Part shown: positions 50,730 through 61,595 of the stretch, piece by piece
Layout: every line of letters begins with the position of its first letter
Numbering within the stretch: the first letter of the stretch is position 1
NCBI RefSeq assembly: GCF_000332075.2
Contig: NZ_ALVU02000001.1
Span: 1,071,192-1,135,191 of the forward strand
Direction: 5' to 3'
Source of the DNA: Synechocystis sp. PCC 7509
GTDB lineage: Bacteria; Cyanobacteriota; Cyanobacteriia; Cyanobacteriales; Chroococcidiopsidaceae
Length of the DNA: 64,000 nt
Position numbers and translations under genes: made by a program
Notes under the pieces: generated by a model
Told to the model about the DNA's origin: nothing
Seen by the model: the letters and a program-made list of their open reading frames with translations, nothing else
Database searches by the model: none

Positions 50730-51323
50730 TTAATTGCGTTCTTCAATTACCCGGTCAATTAAGCCGTAGTCTTTAGCTTCCGCCGCCGACATAAAATAGT
50801 CTCGGTCTGTATCTTTCTCAATTTTTGCCAATGGCTGGCTGGTTCTATCTGCCAGCATTTGATTGAGTTGATGACGCAGGCGGAGAATTTCTCGCGCTTC
50901 AATTTCGATATCGGTTGCTTGACCTTGAGCGCCCCCGGCGGGTTGGTGAATCATAATTCGGGCGTGAGGCAATGCCAAACGCTTGCCCTTAGTACCCGCC
51001 GCTAGCAAAAACGAACCCATAGAAGCCGCCATACCCACACAAATCGTCACTATATTTGATTTGATGTGCTGCATGGTGTCGTAGATTGCCAATCCGGCGG
51101 TAACAGAACCACCAGGAGAGTTGATGTAGATATAAATATCTTTGCTTTGATCTTCAGAATCTAGATACAAAAGTCTGGCAATGATCGAATTTGCCATTCC
51201 ATCAGTGACTTCTCCACTTAAAAAGATGATTCGTTCTAGGGAAAGGCGTTCGTAAATATTTATCCATTGGGTGTAAGGCTCACCTGGAAAGCGATGGGGG
51301 ACTCTAGGAATACCAATAGGCAT
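50730..51323 (-). CDS. clpP: ATP-dependent Clp protease proteolytic subunit
   Basis: 197 residues. Catalytic Ser101 (GMAASMG), His126 (MIHQP) and DTDRD (171-175). Together with the ClpR-like subunit encoded just upstream it probably forms the mixed ClpP3/R core typical of cyanobacteria. Confidence 0.96.
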   Translation of the reverse strand: MPIGIPRVPHRFPGEPYTQWINIYERLSLERIIFLSGEVTDGMANSIIARLLYLDSEDQSKDIYIYINSPGGSVTAGLAIYDTMQHIKSNIVTICVGMAASMGSFLLAAGTKGKRLALPHARIMIHQPAGGAQGQATDIEIEAREILRLRHQLNQMLADRTSQPLAKIEKDTDRDYFMSAAEAKDYGLIDRVIEERN

Positions 51324-51353
51324 AATAAATTCTCCAGGAGGGGGTTATAAAAA

Positions 51354-52040
51354 TTATCGAGCAACAGCCAGAGGTTGAGGAAGGTCTTTAGAACTTTCCA
51401 AAACTTTGTCAATCAAGCCGTATTCTTTGGCTTGGTGAGGAGTCATGTAGTACATCCGATCCATGTCTTTGGCAATTTTTGTTTTTTCCTGACCTGTATT
51501 AGCAGTGAGAATATCTAAGATAATCTCTTTATTGACAAAAACTTCTTTGGCGTGGATTTGGATATCGGTAGCTTGACTGTAAGGAGCGCGGCGGCGAGCT
51601 TGATGCAGGACGATGGTAGCGTTGGGCAAACTTGCTCTAAAGCCTTTAGTGCCAGCCGAGAGAATCATAGCGGCAGTTCCCATTGCTTGCCCAATACAAA
51701 TAGTATGGACTGGGGGCTTGATATAGTTCAGCGTGTCGCAAATGGCGAAAGCCTCGGTTTCTGCTCCGATCGCATCGCCGCCATACCAAGAAGTACCCGT
51801 AGAGTTGATGTAAATATAAATAGGTTTTTCTGGGTCGTCGTATTGCAAGTAAAGTAATTGAGCAATAATTAGCTCGGTTACATCTACCCCAAGTTGCTGT
51901 TTATATTCATCTGGTGTAACTAAAGGTAGTCCCAAGTAGACAATTCGTTCTTTTAAAAGTAACGAAGGTAGATCCGGTGGTGGGGTTCTGTAAGAAGAAT
52001 CGCCAGAATAAGCGGCTTGGACAGCCTTTACTTGTGTCAT
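51354..52040 (-). CDS. clpR: ClpR-type inactive Clp protease subunit
   Basis: 228 residues from ATG 52040. ClpP fold, but the active-site Ser region reads IGQAMGTAA, so the nucleophile is missing; VLHQAR keeps the His. Such ClpR proteins assemble with ClpP3 in cyanobacteria and plastids. 30 nt before clpP, same operon. Confidence 0.92.
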   Translation of the reverse strand: MTQVKAVQAAYSGDSSYRTPPPDLPSLLLKERIVYLGLPLVTPDEYKQQLGVDVTELIIAQLLYLQYDDPEKPIYIYINSTGTSWYGGDAIGAETEAFAICDTLNYIKPPVHTICIGQAMGTAAMILSAGTKGFRASLPNATIVLHQARRRAPYSQATDIQIHAKEVFVNKEIILDILTANTGQEKTKIAKDMDRMYYMTPHQAKEYGLIDKVLESSKDLPQPLAVAR

Positions 52041-52312
52041 AGCAACTAATGCCTGAAATAATACCAATATATGTAATACATCCTAGCGCGAGGCTAGGGC
52101 TAGTAGAGGTACGGTTTTCTAGCTATAGTACCGATAATCAACTTATAGGCGATCGCCTGGTTAATTTTTTGCCCAACTTAAAATTTTGCCGCCAGTCAAA
52201 AAATCTTCTTTAATGCCAACTAAGTTTTCCGCTAGGCGATCGCACCCTGAATTAAGACATCCCTCAGATTGGCATTTAATCGGGATAACCGTTGAAGAAG
52301 ACTATTTTTAAC

Positions 52313-53317
52313 TTAGGCGATCTTTTGGGGACGAAACGTAAATAGGTAGGAAAATTTGACTTGTCTGCACAACCAATCAATGGCTATAGGTGCATAAATA
52401 CCTACTACAGTTCCCAAAATAATGTGTGCGGCTGGTTCTGTAATGCCAAATAATTTTTGCAAGCATATCCGCGTTCCTGCCGTACAGAGGGTATGAACTA
52501 CATAGATTTGCAATGATAATAGTCCCCATAGTTTCACAAAACTAGCGACTTCAAACCGATCTAATAAAACGGCACAAGCTATCGTAGCACTTACCCCAAT
52601 CATAGCAACGATGGGAAAAATTCCTTGATTCTCTGCCATGTTAAGCCAGACAATTGCTCCTATTGCCAGAAATCCACTGGTAGTTATTAAGATCAAAGTA
52701 GGAACGTTGATTCGATCTAAACTAGGCATGAGTCGGTTACTAACTGTTGCACCTATAGCAAAATAAATTGTGAAGCTACACACTAAGTCTAAAACTTGCC
52801 AGGAAATTAAACTAAGTTGTAGTACGTGCCAACAATATAAAACAATAGAAAAAGCTAAGAACTGAAGGGGAGTAATTTTAAAATCATGGGCAATTTTATA
52901 AAGGATTAAAATGATAAATAAGACGTAGAAAAACCAAAATACAAAGATTGGCTGATAGATAATTTCCCAAAGGCTGGTCAGCGATATGGAGCTATTAGTA
53001 TATTGAGATGCTAAGTAAACTAAGACCCCTTGGATAATTGACCAGACAAAATACGGATAGGCAATGGTTTTTAGCTTGTCTACAATAAAGGTTCTAAAAG
53101 ATTTTGATACTCCATACTGAATGAGCAATCCAGAAAGAAAAAAGAAAATTGGCATATGGAAAGCATAAATCCACTGGTTAATTGACTTAGCTATAGATGG
53201 AGCGAGAATTGAACTTTCTTCTAACCCCCGGCATACGTGTCCAAGGACTACTAAAAAAATGCCAATACCTTTAGCATAATCAATCCAATAAATGCGGTTT
53301 TTCTTTGGTACATTCAT
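52313..53317 (-). CDS. membrane acyltransferase, family 3
   Basis: 334 residues with about 10 TM helices. The N-terminal YWIDYAKGIGIFLVVLGHV has the catalytic-His segment of acyltransferase family 3 (OatA/WecH type), which acylates surface sugars or similar. Target unknown. Solitary gene. Confidence 0.87.
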   Translation of the reverse strand: MNVPKKNRIYWIDYAKGIGIFLVVLGHVCRGLEESSILAPSIAKSINQWIYAFHMPIFFFLSGLLIQYGVSKSFRTFIVDKLKTIAYPYFVWSIIQGVLVYLASQYTNSSISLTSLWEIIYQPIFVFWFFYVLFIILILYKIAHDFKITPLQFLAFSIVLYCWHVLQLSLISWQVLDLVCSFTIYFAIGATVSNRLMPSLDRINVPTLILITTSGFLAIGAIVWLNMAENQGIFPIVAMIGVSATIACAVLLDRFEVASFVKLWGLLSLQIYVVHTLCTAGTRICLQKLFGITEPAAHIILGTVVGIYAPIAIDWLCRQVKFSYLFTFRPQKIA

Positions 53318-54002
53318 CCTTTTTGCTCCAAGGCTGTGATGTTATGTAACGATCTTATTTTGGTTTTTTAGAAAACTACATTATATCTTTCTGTAGAGGG
53401 ATACATTATTTAAAATTTTGAGATTTTGTATAATTAATGACACTGCTAAAATTGCAAAATTCACGATAGTTGCTACTGTGCAATAATAGGCAATTGTGAA
53501 CTGTCCTAGAATGTACCTAATGGTCGAATCGTCAAAATGTTTGGATTCACAAGGTTAAAAAACGATTTCTCTGCCGCGATCGCAGTTTAAAGTTTGTCTG
53601 CCATCCTTAAAAGAAAGCAATCGACTTTACTGAGGGTTTTTTCAGTCCGCTCCTACAAGAAAATGAGCTACTTTAGGTAAAAGTCTATACATTATGCTTA
53701 AAGTTGCGATTAGCATGATGGCTCAAAAGCTAACAATTTTTAGGTAACGTTAATGTTTAGAAAATTAGAGATAAATGCAAAATAATAATTTTTAATTGCA
53801 TTTTTTTATATTATGTCGTTGAACTGATAACAGTTTGATAAAGAATTGAATTAGACTATTTAAAGATATCAAAAAGTTTGGATGTCATAGGCAAAATATA
53901 CAAACAAAAGTAAGTAATTAATATTATGTTTTTATCTAGATGGGCAAAAGATATTAATTCACAATCTCTTGTATCGTTAGATAGTTGTAGTTAGGAATCG
54001 CC
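53318..54002. other. 685-nt intergenic region
   Basis: No gene recognised. It must hold the divergent promoters of the acyltransferase and vWA genes. TATAAT at 53429-53434 has no matching -35. A small CTGA/TCAG hairpin with a T run near 53634 is weak. No repeats. Confidence 0.5.
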
Positions 54003-55244
54003 ATGAAGGTTTTACTCCAGCCAGTTTTAAATGATGTTAACTTAGATGCAAATCAACTCAATAGTCAGCGTCAGTTAGCAATCTCAATTAGCGCTGTTTC
54101 TCCTAGTAGCAATCGGACTGTACCGCTAAACTTGTGTCTAATTCTCGATCGTAGCGGTTCGATGAAGGGACGACCGATGGAAACGGTTAAACAAGCCGCA
54201 AATCGAATAGTAGATAAGTTATCTTACGGTGATCGCTTATCAATTGTAGTATTCGATCACCGTGCCAAAGTATTAGTACCCAATCAATTAGTTGAAGATC
54301 CAGAGGCAATTAAGGCACAAATAAACAAATTAAAAGCCGATGGTGGTACGGCAATTGATGAAGGGATGAAGTTAGGGATTGAGGAATTAGGGAAAGGCAA
54401 AAAAGAAGCAATTTCTCAAGCATTTTTGTTGACTGATGGGGAAAACGAACACGGAGACGACAAGCGTTGTCTAAATTTTGCCCAACTAGCAGCCGAATAC
54501 AATTTAACTTTAAATACGTTAGGCTTTGGCGACCACTGGAACCAAGATATTTTAGAAAAGATTGCCGATATAGCTGGCGGCAAGCTGTCTTATATTGAAG
54601 AAGTCAATCGCGTAGAGGAGGAATTTGGACAACTATTTAGTAGCATTCAATCGATTGGTTTAACTAATGCTTATTTATTATTTTCTCTAGCGGCAAATGT
54701 GCGTTTAGCTGAGTTAAAACCCATCGCTCAAGTTGCGCCCGATACCGTGGAATTATCAAGTATTGAAGAAGCCGACGGACGATTGGCGGTGAGGCTAGGC
54801 GACTTATCAAAAGATGTCAGCCGTGTAATATTGGCAAATATGTATGTAGGGAAGCTCCCTCAAGGAAAGCAAGAAATCGCTCAATTGCAGGTAAGGTATG
54901 ACGATCCCGCTCAAAATAAATCGGGGATACTTTCAGAAATTGTTTCTGTAGAAGCTAATATTGTTAGTAATTATCAACCGCAAGTCAATCCCAAAGTACA
55001 GACAAATATTTTGGCTTTGGCAAAGTATCGACAAACCCAGATGGCGGAAGCAAAATTACAACAAGGCGATAGATCCGGGGCGGCGACGCTGCTGCAAACG
55101 GCGGCGAAAACAGCGCTGCAAATGGGCGATAAAAATGCGGCTACGGTATTGCAAACGAGCGCTACAAGGTTGCAGGCGGGAGAGGAATTGTCGGAGAGCG
55201 ATCGCAAAAAAACGCGAATTGTCTCCAAAACTGTATTGCAATAA
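54003..55244 (+). CDS. von Willebrand factor A domain protein
   Basis: 413 residues. Metal-ion-dependent adhesion site DRSGSM near 49-54, with the Thr (GGTAIDEG) and Asp (LTDGENEHGDD) parts. A beta-rich C-terminal part and a helical tail follow. It is soluble with no signal peptide. No MoxR ATPase or chelatase partner is adjacent. Function unknown. Confidence 0.88.
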   Translation: MKVLLQPVLNDVNLDANQLNSQRQLAISISAVSPSSNRTVPLNLCLILDRSGSMKGRPMETVKQAANRIVDKLSYGDRLSIVVFDHRAKVLVPNQLVEDPEAIKAQINKLKADGGTAIDEGMKLGIEELGKGKKEAISQAFLLTDGENEHGDDKRCLNFAQLAAEYNLTLNTLGFGDHWNQDILEKIADIAGGKLSYIEEVNRVEEEFGQLFSSIQSIGLTNAYLLFSLAANVRLAELKPIAQVAPDTVELSSIEEADGRLAVRLGDLSKDVSRVILANMYVGKLPQGKQEIAQLQVRYDDPAQNKSGILSEIVSVEANIVSNYQPQVNPKVQTNILALAKYRQTQMAEAKLQQGDRSGAATLLQTAAKTALQMGDKNAATVLQTSATRLQAGEELSESDRKKTRIVSKTVLQ

Positions 55245-55249
55245 CGTCT

Positions 55250-55438
55250 TTATGCTGACTTTTTGTGAGCTTTCCACGTACCTCCATAGGTATAAAAAGG
55301 ATTACTTTGCTTAATTGTTGGCAAACAGGAATCGCAGACAAAAAACCATTCGCCATTTTCTCGATCTTTAACTCTATATAAAATCGGTACAGTCAGACTA
55401 CACCTGTCGCAAGCTTTGATTCTTTTTGTACGCGCCAT
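55250..55438 (-). CDS. small zinc-binding protein
   Basis: 62 residues from ATG 55438. Two CxxC pairs (CDRC and CDSC) 24 residues apart suggest one zinc site. MARTKRIKACDRCSLTVPI is conserved among cyanobacteria as far as I recall. It is encoded immediately after the PIN-TRAM gene. Function unknown. Confidence 0.75.
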   Translation of the reverse strand: MARTKRIKACDRCSLTVPILYRVKDRENGEWFFVCDSCLPTIKQSNPFYTYGGTWKAHKKSA

Positions 55439-55439
55439 C

Positions 55440-56519
55440 CTAAGCCAAAGCTGAAGCTTGAGTTCGAGCAAAAATCATTCTCCCCGCAGAAGTTTGTAAA
55501 GCGCTAGTTACCACCACTCGCACCTCTGCACCTACAAAAGGGCTACCTTCTTCTACTACTACCATCGTGCCATCTTCTAAGTAACCAATGCCTTGACTAG
55601 GTTCTTTGCCTTCTTTGAGAATTTTGATATCTATATTGTCGCCGGGAAGATAGCTAGGACGAACAGCATTAACCAAATCGTTGACATTTAAAACCGGAAC
55701 TTTTTGGACGCTGGCAACTTTAGATAAGTTGTAATCGTTAGTTAGAAGCGTACCGTTAATTTCTTGAGCAAATTTTACTAACTTAGCGTCTACGGTGGGG
55801 ATATCTTCGTAGTCTGTGGAATTGATAATAATCCGTTCTGGGTAAGATTCTTTAATCCGGTTAAGAATTTCTAGTCCGCGCCGTCCTCGGACTCTTTTTA
55901 AATCTTTCGCACCATCCGCCAGTTGTTGCAATTCTTGTAAAACAAACTGCGGTACTAAAATTTGTCCTTCTAAAAAGCCTGTTTCAAGTAAAGCTTCGAT
56001 GCGACCATCGATAATGCAGCTAGTATCTAAAACTTTAGTAATCGAAGGCTTGAGTGTACCTTCCGCAACTAGCATTGATTCGACGGTATTGGGGTTAATA
56101 ATCCGTAAAAAACTCCGCCCGTGAGTATCGGCGAGGCTAATTCCCGAAAATGCGGAGATGAAACTACCAAGGATAGCAACTAAAGGTTTAATAAAAGCAA
56201 AGTCTTCAGGAATTGGCAGCAAAAATAACGGCGCTAACATTAAGTTGGCGACCAATAAGCCCGCTACTAAGCCGATAGTGCGAGTTAAAAGCACATCTAC
56301 AGGCATTTCTCTGACTTGAGTTTCCAAACGACGATAGGTAATTTGAAAACTCAAGCCGACGGCGCCGCCAATAACGCCGCCAAAAATGCCGACAATCAAG
56401 CGCAACGCATCTTGGTTTGTAACTTGCTGTTGTACTGCTATAGGTAGCAATTCGAGGCTGTAGAAGCCGATTCCGGCTCCGGCTATGATAAATGAAAAGA
56501 TTATAATTGCATCAAGCAT
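55440..56519 (-). CDS. PIN-TRAM domain membrane protein (YacL-like)
   Basis: 359 residues from ATG 56519. Four or five TM helices (about 1-130), then a PIN nuclease-like domain (VLDTSCIIDGRI, then TNDYNL) and a C-terminal TRAM-type RNA-binding domain (GIGYLEDGTMVVVEEG). The arrangement is that of YacL/ycf-type proteins; an RNase or tRNA-related role is assumed. A single nucleotide separates it from the small zinc protein. Confidence 0.88.
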   Translation of the reverse strand: MLDAIIIFSFIIAGAGIGFYSLELLPIAVQQQVTNQDALRLIVGIFGGVIGGAVGLSFQITYRRLETQVREMPVDVLLTRTIGLVAGLLVANLMLAPLFLLPIPEDFAFIKPLVAILGSFISAFSGISLADTHGRSFLRIINPNTVESMLVAEGTLKPSITKVLDTSCIIDGRIEALLETGFLEGQILVPQFVLQELQQLADGAKDLKRVRGRRGLEILNRIKESYPERIIINSTDYEDIPTVDAKLVKFAQEINGTLLTNDYNLSKVASVQKVPVLNVNDLVNAVRPSYLPGDNIDIKILKEGKEPSQGIGYLEDGTMVVVEEGSPFVGAEVRVVVTSALQTSAGRMIFARTQASALA

Positions 56520-56751
56520 GGTTTTAGCCACTTGAATAATTTGGCAGAAATTTCTAAGTAGAAGATTAATCAACCAATTTGATATTGTTCTATGATAGTA
56601 TTTTTGCTGTTTTTAAGCGCTAGTTAAAATTAATACTAGCTTACATAGAAATTATAGTTTCTTCAGAAAAATAATTAACCTCTTAGTGTTTAAGAGCAAA
56701 TAATTAGAATATTAATTAATTTTTAAGGTAATTACAGTTGGTTAAATCAAG

Positions 56752-57975
56752 GTGTTAAGCGATTTATTAGAAGTTTTTGCGCCGCTAAGTCTAGAGAGTC
56801 CTAGTTCTGCTTACGTGCATATTCCTTTTTGCAGAAGGCGATGTTTTTACTGCGATTTTCCCGTAAAGGTAGTAGGCGATCGCGCGCGGGGAGACAATTC
56901 TCGTAGTATCTGTGATTATGTACAAGTAATAAAGCAAGAAATTGCCGCAACTCCAAACACCGGGAAACCTTTACAAACAGTTTTTTTTGGCGGTGGTACG
57001 CCTTCCTTGCTGTCGGCAAATCAACTTACCCAGATAATCGAAAGTCTCGATCGCCAATTTGGGTTAGCTTCCACCGCAGAAATTTCTATGGAAATAGATC
57101 CCGGTACTTTTGATTTAGAGCAGTTGCAAGGCTATGTAAAGGCGGGGATAAATCGCGTCAGTATGGGAATACAGGCATTTACCCAAGAGTTATTAGAGGT
57201 GTGTGGGCGATCGCACAGCGTCGATGATATTTGGAAATCTGTAGAGATAATTGGTCAAGTAAATGTACCCAGTTTTAGCTTAGACTTAATTTCTGGCTTA
57301 CCACACCAAACTTTAGCTCAATGGCAGGAATCAATCGCCACGGCGGTGAAAATTGCCCCCAATCATATTTCTATCTACGATCTGACTATTGAGCCAGTTA
57401 CAGCTTTTGGCAAGTATTATAAACCAGGAGTTGCGCCCCTCCCAACGGATGAACTTACGGCTCAAATGTATCGTCAAGGCCAGGAAATTCTCACCGCCGC
57501 AGGTTACGAACATTACGAGATATCTAACTACGCTCGCCAAGGTTATCAGTGCCGTCACAATCGAGTGTATTGGGAAAATTCCCCTTATTATGGCTTTGGT
57601 ATGGGTGCAACTAGCTACGTCCTTGGACAGCGCTATACTAGACCCCGCAAGACTAACGAATACTACAACTGGGTGGGAGAATATGTTATTGCTGGCGGAG
57701 TCTTAGATTGTCCACCCACACCTTTAGATGAGAGGTTGTTAGAAACACTCATGTTGGGATTGCGTCTTAGAGAAGGGGTAAATTTATCTAGCTTAAGTCA
57801 GTTATTTGGTGCAGCTAAAAGAGACAAAATCGAGCAGTGTTTGCAACCTTACCAACAGCAAGGCTGGGTAGAATTTGTCAAGGAAGAAAGCTCGAAATAT
57901 GCCAGGCTTACCGATCCAGAAGGCTTTTTATTTTCTAACGTGGTACTGGCGGCTTTATTTGAGCGATTAACTTAA
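56752..57975 (+). CDS. hemW: heme chaperone HemW
   Basis: 407 residues from GTG 56752. Radical-SAM cluster C27-x3-C31-x2-C34 (CRRRCFYC), the GGGTPS motif, and RHNRVYW, the HNxxYW heme-binding signature that marks HemW rather than HemN. Divergent from the PIN-TRAM gene. Confidence 0.9.
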   Translation: MLSDLLEVFAPLSLESPSSAYVHIPFCRRRCFYCDFPVKVVGDRARGDNSRSICDYVQVIKQEIAATPNTGKPLQTVFFGGGTPSLLSANQLTQIIESLDRQFGLASTAEISMEIDPGTFDLEQLQGYVKAGINRVSMGIQAFTQELLEVCGRSHSVDDIWKSVEIIGQVNVPSFSLDLISGLPHQTLAQWQESIATAVKIAPNHISIYDLTIEPVTAFGKYYKPGVAPLPTDELTAQMYRQGQEILTAAGYEHYEISNYARQGYQCRHNRVYWENSPYYGFGMGATSYVLGQRYTRPRKTNEYYNWVGEYVIAGGVLDCPPTPLDERLLETLMLGLRLREGVNLSSLSQLFGAAKRDKIEQCLQPYQQQGWVEFVKEESSKYARLTDPEGFLFSNVVLAALFERLT

Positions 57976-57984
57976 AGAGATAAG

Positions 57985-59697
57985 TTAAATATCGGGTTTA
58001 AAATAATTCCAAAACCCTTCGCCAGAATCAGCCCGAATTAGTCCCAATACTACGTTGGGTAAGGTCGCTAAACCAGGATAAACTAAATAGCGCGGCTGCC
58101 ATTGGGGTTGAAACTTATCTTTAAAGGAATGCAATCCTTTAAAATTGTAAAACTTGCTAAGATGAGCGCTCAAGTAGCGCAAACCTTGTTCTAAATGGGG
58201 AGATCCTTTCGTGTCTCCTACTCCCGCAAGGGCGGATAAACCTAAATTGAAACTGTCGTAGCCTAACTGTTGAAAGTGCTGCAACATTGAAGCAAACAAA
58301 AACTCCATTGTCCCATTTTCTACTTCTAAACGCCGTCGCATCAAATCGACACTTACTTGCTTACCTTGATAGGCAGGAAATACACTCGCAAAGGCGCAAA
58401 TATTGCCATGAGAATGCACCACAGCTATATGTAACCCGCGCACGTATTCATCTGTAAACCAACCAACAGAAAAGTGTTTTTCTCCTCCTTTGGTTAATTG
58501 CAGCCATTCATTGGAAACTTCTTTTAGTTGCACTAGCAAACTATCGGCAATAGGAGGAGTATAAAATTCAATCTTATGTCCGGTTTTAGTGAGGCGATTA
58601 ATTGCTGTTCTTAAATTTTGGTTAGCTTTACCAGTGAGGCTAAAAGTAGCAAGATTAACGATCGCTTCCTCGCCAATTTGTAAAACTCGAAAACCCAAAG
58701 ACTTGTATAGGTCTAAGTTATCAGGCAAAGTTTGATAAAAAGCTGGATACCAATCATTGCGATCGCAAAAGTGTTGAAAACCAATAATTGCTTCTTTTAC
58801 ATCTGTGTTTGCGCCGATGGGATCTCCAAGAGCGATCGCACTGCGTCCTTTAGCCACATAGGCGATCGCACTTTCACCCGTCGGACTAAAATAATAAGAC
58901 TTATCTTCTAGCAATGCTAGTCGCGTCAAAGACGTTTTTCCGTACTTAGTAGCAATTCCTTTTGCCCGTCGCCACTGGGCATTATCAGCACCCTGACGGG
59001 CTAAAACTGGGCGCAACAGCATCACTACAGCATAACTAAGAGTAATAGCTCCCACTAAATAAATTGAATTAGCAAAAAATTCACCAAACTGCGTTTTAGC
59101 CCGTAAGCCTGCATTATCTTCGGTGAAAAACATTGCCAAAGTTTGAATAGCGGCGGCAGAAAGATTGAAATTTTCCGAAAATTGGCGATCAAGTAAATAA
59201 AAGCCAGCAATGCCATAAGCTAACGTAAATAGTAACGAACCAATTAAAACTTTAATTCCTTGAGCAATAGCAGGGCGATCAGAGGAAGCGGTAAACACAT
59301 TGCGCATTAAGATTAATTGCATCAGCAACATAGCGGCAAGTATGCTTTCTTCGTAGTCCAACCCCTTGATTAAATGACTGAGAATAGACACAACTAATAG
59401 CCCAACAGTCAGCAACCAAGCTACTCGCTTGCGTCGAAGCAAATTAGTAGAAAGCATTAGCAGCATAAAGCCAGTAATTGCCGCAAATATATGCCCCCCA
59501 GCGCGGAGGGGGAAAGGGAAAAACTCATCTAGCAATTGAGTGCGGTCATAATAGCTTAAAGATACAGCAGACAATAGGTTGACGATCCCCATCAAACCAG
59601 TTATGAGTACCGCTATCCATAGCCAAATTCGAGTACGTTGAGTTAGCAAAATATTTCCTTGGCTAATTGAGGCTATTTTTTCAACTAAGTCTCGCAA
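57985..59697 (-). CDS. MprF-like lysyltransferase-domain membrane protein
   Basis: 570 residues (TTG start at 59697). About six TM helices in the first 240 residues, then a DUF2156/phosphatidylglycerol lysyltransferase domain (AIALGDPIGANTD, MRRRLEVENGTMEFLFAS). Shorter than full MprF because most of the flippase half is absent. Probably aminoacylates a lipid, but the acceptor is unknown. Confidence 0.82.
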   Translation of the reverse strand: MRDLVEKIASISQGNILLTQRTRIWLWIAVLITGLMGIVNLLSAVSLSYYDRTQLLDEFFPFPLRAGGHIFAAITGFMLLMLSTNLLRRKRVAWLLTVGLLVVSILSHLIKGLDYEESILAAMLLMQLILMRNVFTASSDRPAIAQGIKVLIGSLLFTLAYGIAGFYLLDRQFSENFNLSAAAIQTLAMFFTEDNAGLRAKTQFGEFFANSIYLVGAITLSYAVVMLLRPVLARQGADNAQWRRAKGIATKYGKTSLTRLALLEDKSYYFSPTGESAIAYVAKGRSAIALGDPIGANTDVKEAIIGFQHFCDRNDWYPAFYQTLPDNLDLYKSLGFRVLQIGEEAIVNLATFSLTGKANQNLRTAINRLTKTGHKIEFYTPPIADSLLVQLKEVSNEWLQLTKGGEKHFSVGWFTDEYVRGLHIAVVHSHGNICAFASVFPAYQGKQVSVDLMRRRLEVENGTMEFLFASMLQHFQQLGYDSFNLGLSALAGVGDTKGSPHLEQGLRYLSAHLSKFYNFKGLHSFKDKFQPQWQPRYLVYPGLATLPNVVLGLIRADSGEGFWNYFKPDI

Positions 59698-59773
59698 ACT
59701 GCGCTTATCTTACCCAAATCATCTTCTCATCTAACAGTTTGTTAACGTAGTACCATCAAGTTAACTGCCGTGT

Positions 59774-60484
59774 ATGGATATTTTGATTGTTGAAGATGAA
59801 CCAGAAATAGCTAGACTCATCCAACTATCTTTAGAAAAAGAAGGTTTTTCTTGCTATATTAGCCGGGATGGTCTGAGTGCGTTGCGAGTAATTCAGGAGC
59901 AACAACCGGATTTAATAATTCTTGACTTAATGCTCCCTGGCTTAGATGGACTAGAATTGTGTGCCAGAATCCGTCAAAAACCTGGAGCAAAAGATCCTTA
60001 TATTTTGATGCTGACGGCTAAAGGTGAAGAAATAGATCGAGTTATTGGCTTATCTACAGGGGCTGATGATTATTTAGTTAAGCCTTTTAGTCCTAGAGAA
60101 TTGGTTGCTAGAGTTAGAGCTTTATTGCGCCGTAGTCTCCGCCAAGGAGGGCAATCTCAAGTATACAAGACGGGGCATTTTATAATAGATATAGATGGGC
60201 GGTCGGCTAGTCGCAAATTAGCAGGTGCGGTGGCGGGAGAACTGCTTGATCTAACAACTTTAGAATTTAATTTGTTAACAGTATTTGTTAGCAATCTTGG
60301 ACGAGTTTGGAATCGTACCCAGCTAATAGATAAACTTTGGGGTAGTGACTTTTTTGGCGACGAACGGGTAGTAGATACTCATGTTGCCCGATTGCGAAAA
60401 AAAATCGAACCAGATCCTAGCAATCCGACATTTATTAAAACCGTTGTTGGTGCGGGCTACAAGTTTGAAGACTCGGCTAGTTAA
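59774..60484 (+). CDS. OmpR-type response regulator
   Basis: 236 residues. Receiver with Asp51 (IILDLMLPG), Lys in LVKPFSP, then a winged-helix DNA-binding domain (RVVDTHVARLRKKIEPDP). 28 nt before its kinase gene. Confidence 0.92.
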   Translation: MDILIVEDEPEIARLIQLSLEKEGFSCYISRDGLSALRVIQEQQPDLIILDLMLPGLDGLELCARIRQKPGAKDPYILMLTAKGEEIDRVIGLSTGADDYLVKPFSPRELVARVRALLRRSLRQGGQSQVYKTGHFIIDIDGRSASRKLAGAVAGELLDLTTLEFNLLTVFVSNLGRVWNRTQLIDKLWGSDFFGDERVVDTHVARLRKKIEPDPSNPTFIKTVVGAGYKFEDSAS

Positions 60485-60512
60485 TGTCAACTTACAAAAA
60501 ACTTTAACTAAT

Positions 60513-61595
60513 GTGAATTTGCGATCGCGTTTATTTTTTTCCCACCTTCTTGTCATGATCGTGGGTATCCTCAGCTTAGTAATTGTGGGCAAAGTTTCCT
60601 CGCCGCGCTTTTTTGTCCTGCGCCTAGAACAGCTAGAAGGTACGGGTTATCGCTTGCGTTACGCTCGTCCCCAACTAATTGAAGGCTTTGAAAATGCTTG
60701 GTATCGCGGCACACTTTGGTCTTTAGTGGTCAGTACAACAGCATCGGGGGCTTTAAGTTATTGGGTATCACGGCGCATTGTTCTTAGTTTGACCCAAATG
60801 GAACAAATTACCCGCCAAATTGCCGCCGGACAACTAGATCGGCGTTTACCAAATAGTGACATTCCCGAACTTGATCGCCTCAGTGCTAGTTTTAACCATA
60901 TGACCGCTAGTTTGGAAGGGGTAGAACAACGGCGGCGCGAACTTATTAGTGATTTAACCCACGAATTACGAACCCCGCTTACTATTGTTCGGGGGTATTT
61001 AGAAGAATTAGCCGAAGGTGGAATCGAGCCATCGCCGGAAGTTTATTTACGGCTATCTACCGAAACCAAACGTTTAGAGCGGTTAGTTAACGATTTGCAA
61101 GAACTCTCCAAAGCTGAAGCGGGTTATCTAGCAATTAATTTGCAGCCTGTAAATATTCATCCCTTATTAGAATCATTGGTTCAAAAATTTGCTGACCAAC
61201 TATTAGATGAAAGTCCAATTTTACTTTTAGAATGCCCGCCCCAATTACCGCTAGTATGGGCAGATATAGACCGAACCGAGCAAATATTAGTTAATTTACT
61301 CGGTAATGCTTTGCTTTATACCATCTCTGGCTCAATTAAGCTTTCTGCTTGGACTGAAGCGGGTAAACTTTGGCTGGCGGTAACAGATACAGGTATTGGT
61401 ATTGCTCCTGAACACTTACCGCATATATTCGAGCGTTTTTATCGGGCGGATAGATCAAGGTCTCGTCATTCGGGAGGTACAGGAATTGGGCTTGCTATCT
61501 CTCGCCGTCTAGTAGAGTTGCAAGGCGGCGAAATCTCCGTAGAAAGTGAGTTTGGTAAAGGTAGTACGTTTAAGTTTTTTTTGCCTTTAGCTTAA
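60513..61595 (+). CDS. sensor histidine kinase
   Basis: 360 residues from GTG 60513, chosen because earlier in-frame starts lie inside the response regulator; the start remains uncertain. Two TM helices, HAMP region (LTQMEQITRQIAAGQLDRRL), H-box SDLTHELRTPLT, N-box LVNLLGNAL, G1 DTGIGI and G2 GGTGIGLAIS. Complete kinase, presumably partner of the OmpR regulator. Its sensor loop is short, so the signal is unknown. Confidence 0.88.
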   Translation: MNLRSRLFFSHLLVMIVGILSLVIVGKVSSPRFFVLRLEQLEGTGYRLRYARPQLIEGFENAWYRGTLWSLVVSTTASGALSYWVSRRIVLSLTQMEQITRQIAAGQLDRRLPNSDIPELDRLSASFNHMTASLEGVEQRRRELISDLTHELRTPLTIVRGYLEELAEGGIEPSPEVYLRLSTETKRLERLVNDLQELSKAEAGYLAINLQPVNIHPLLESLVQKFADQLLDESPILLLECPPQLPLVWADIDRTEQILVNLLGNALLYTISGSIKLSAWTEAGKLWLAVTDTGIGIAPEHLPHIFERFYRADRSRSRHSGGTGIGLAISRRLVELQGGEISVESEFGKGSTFKFFLPLA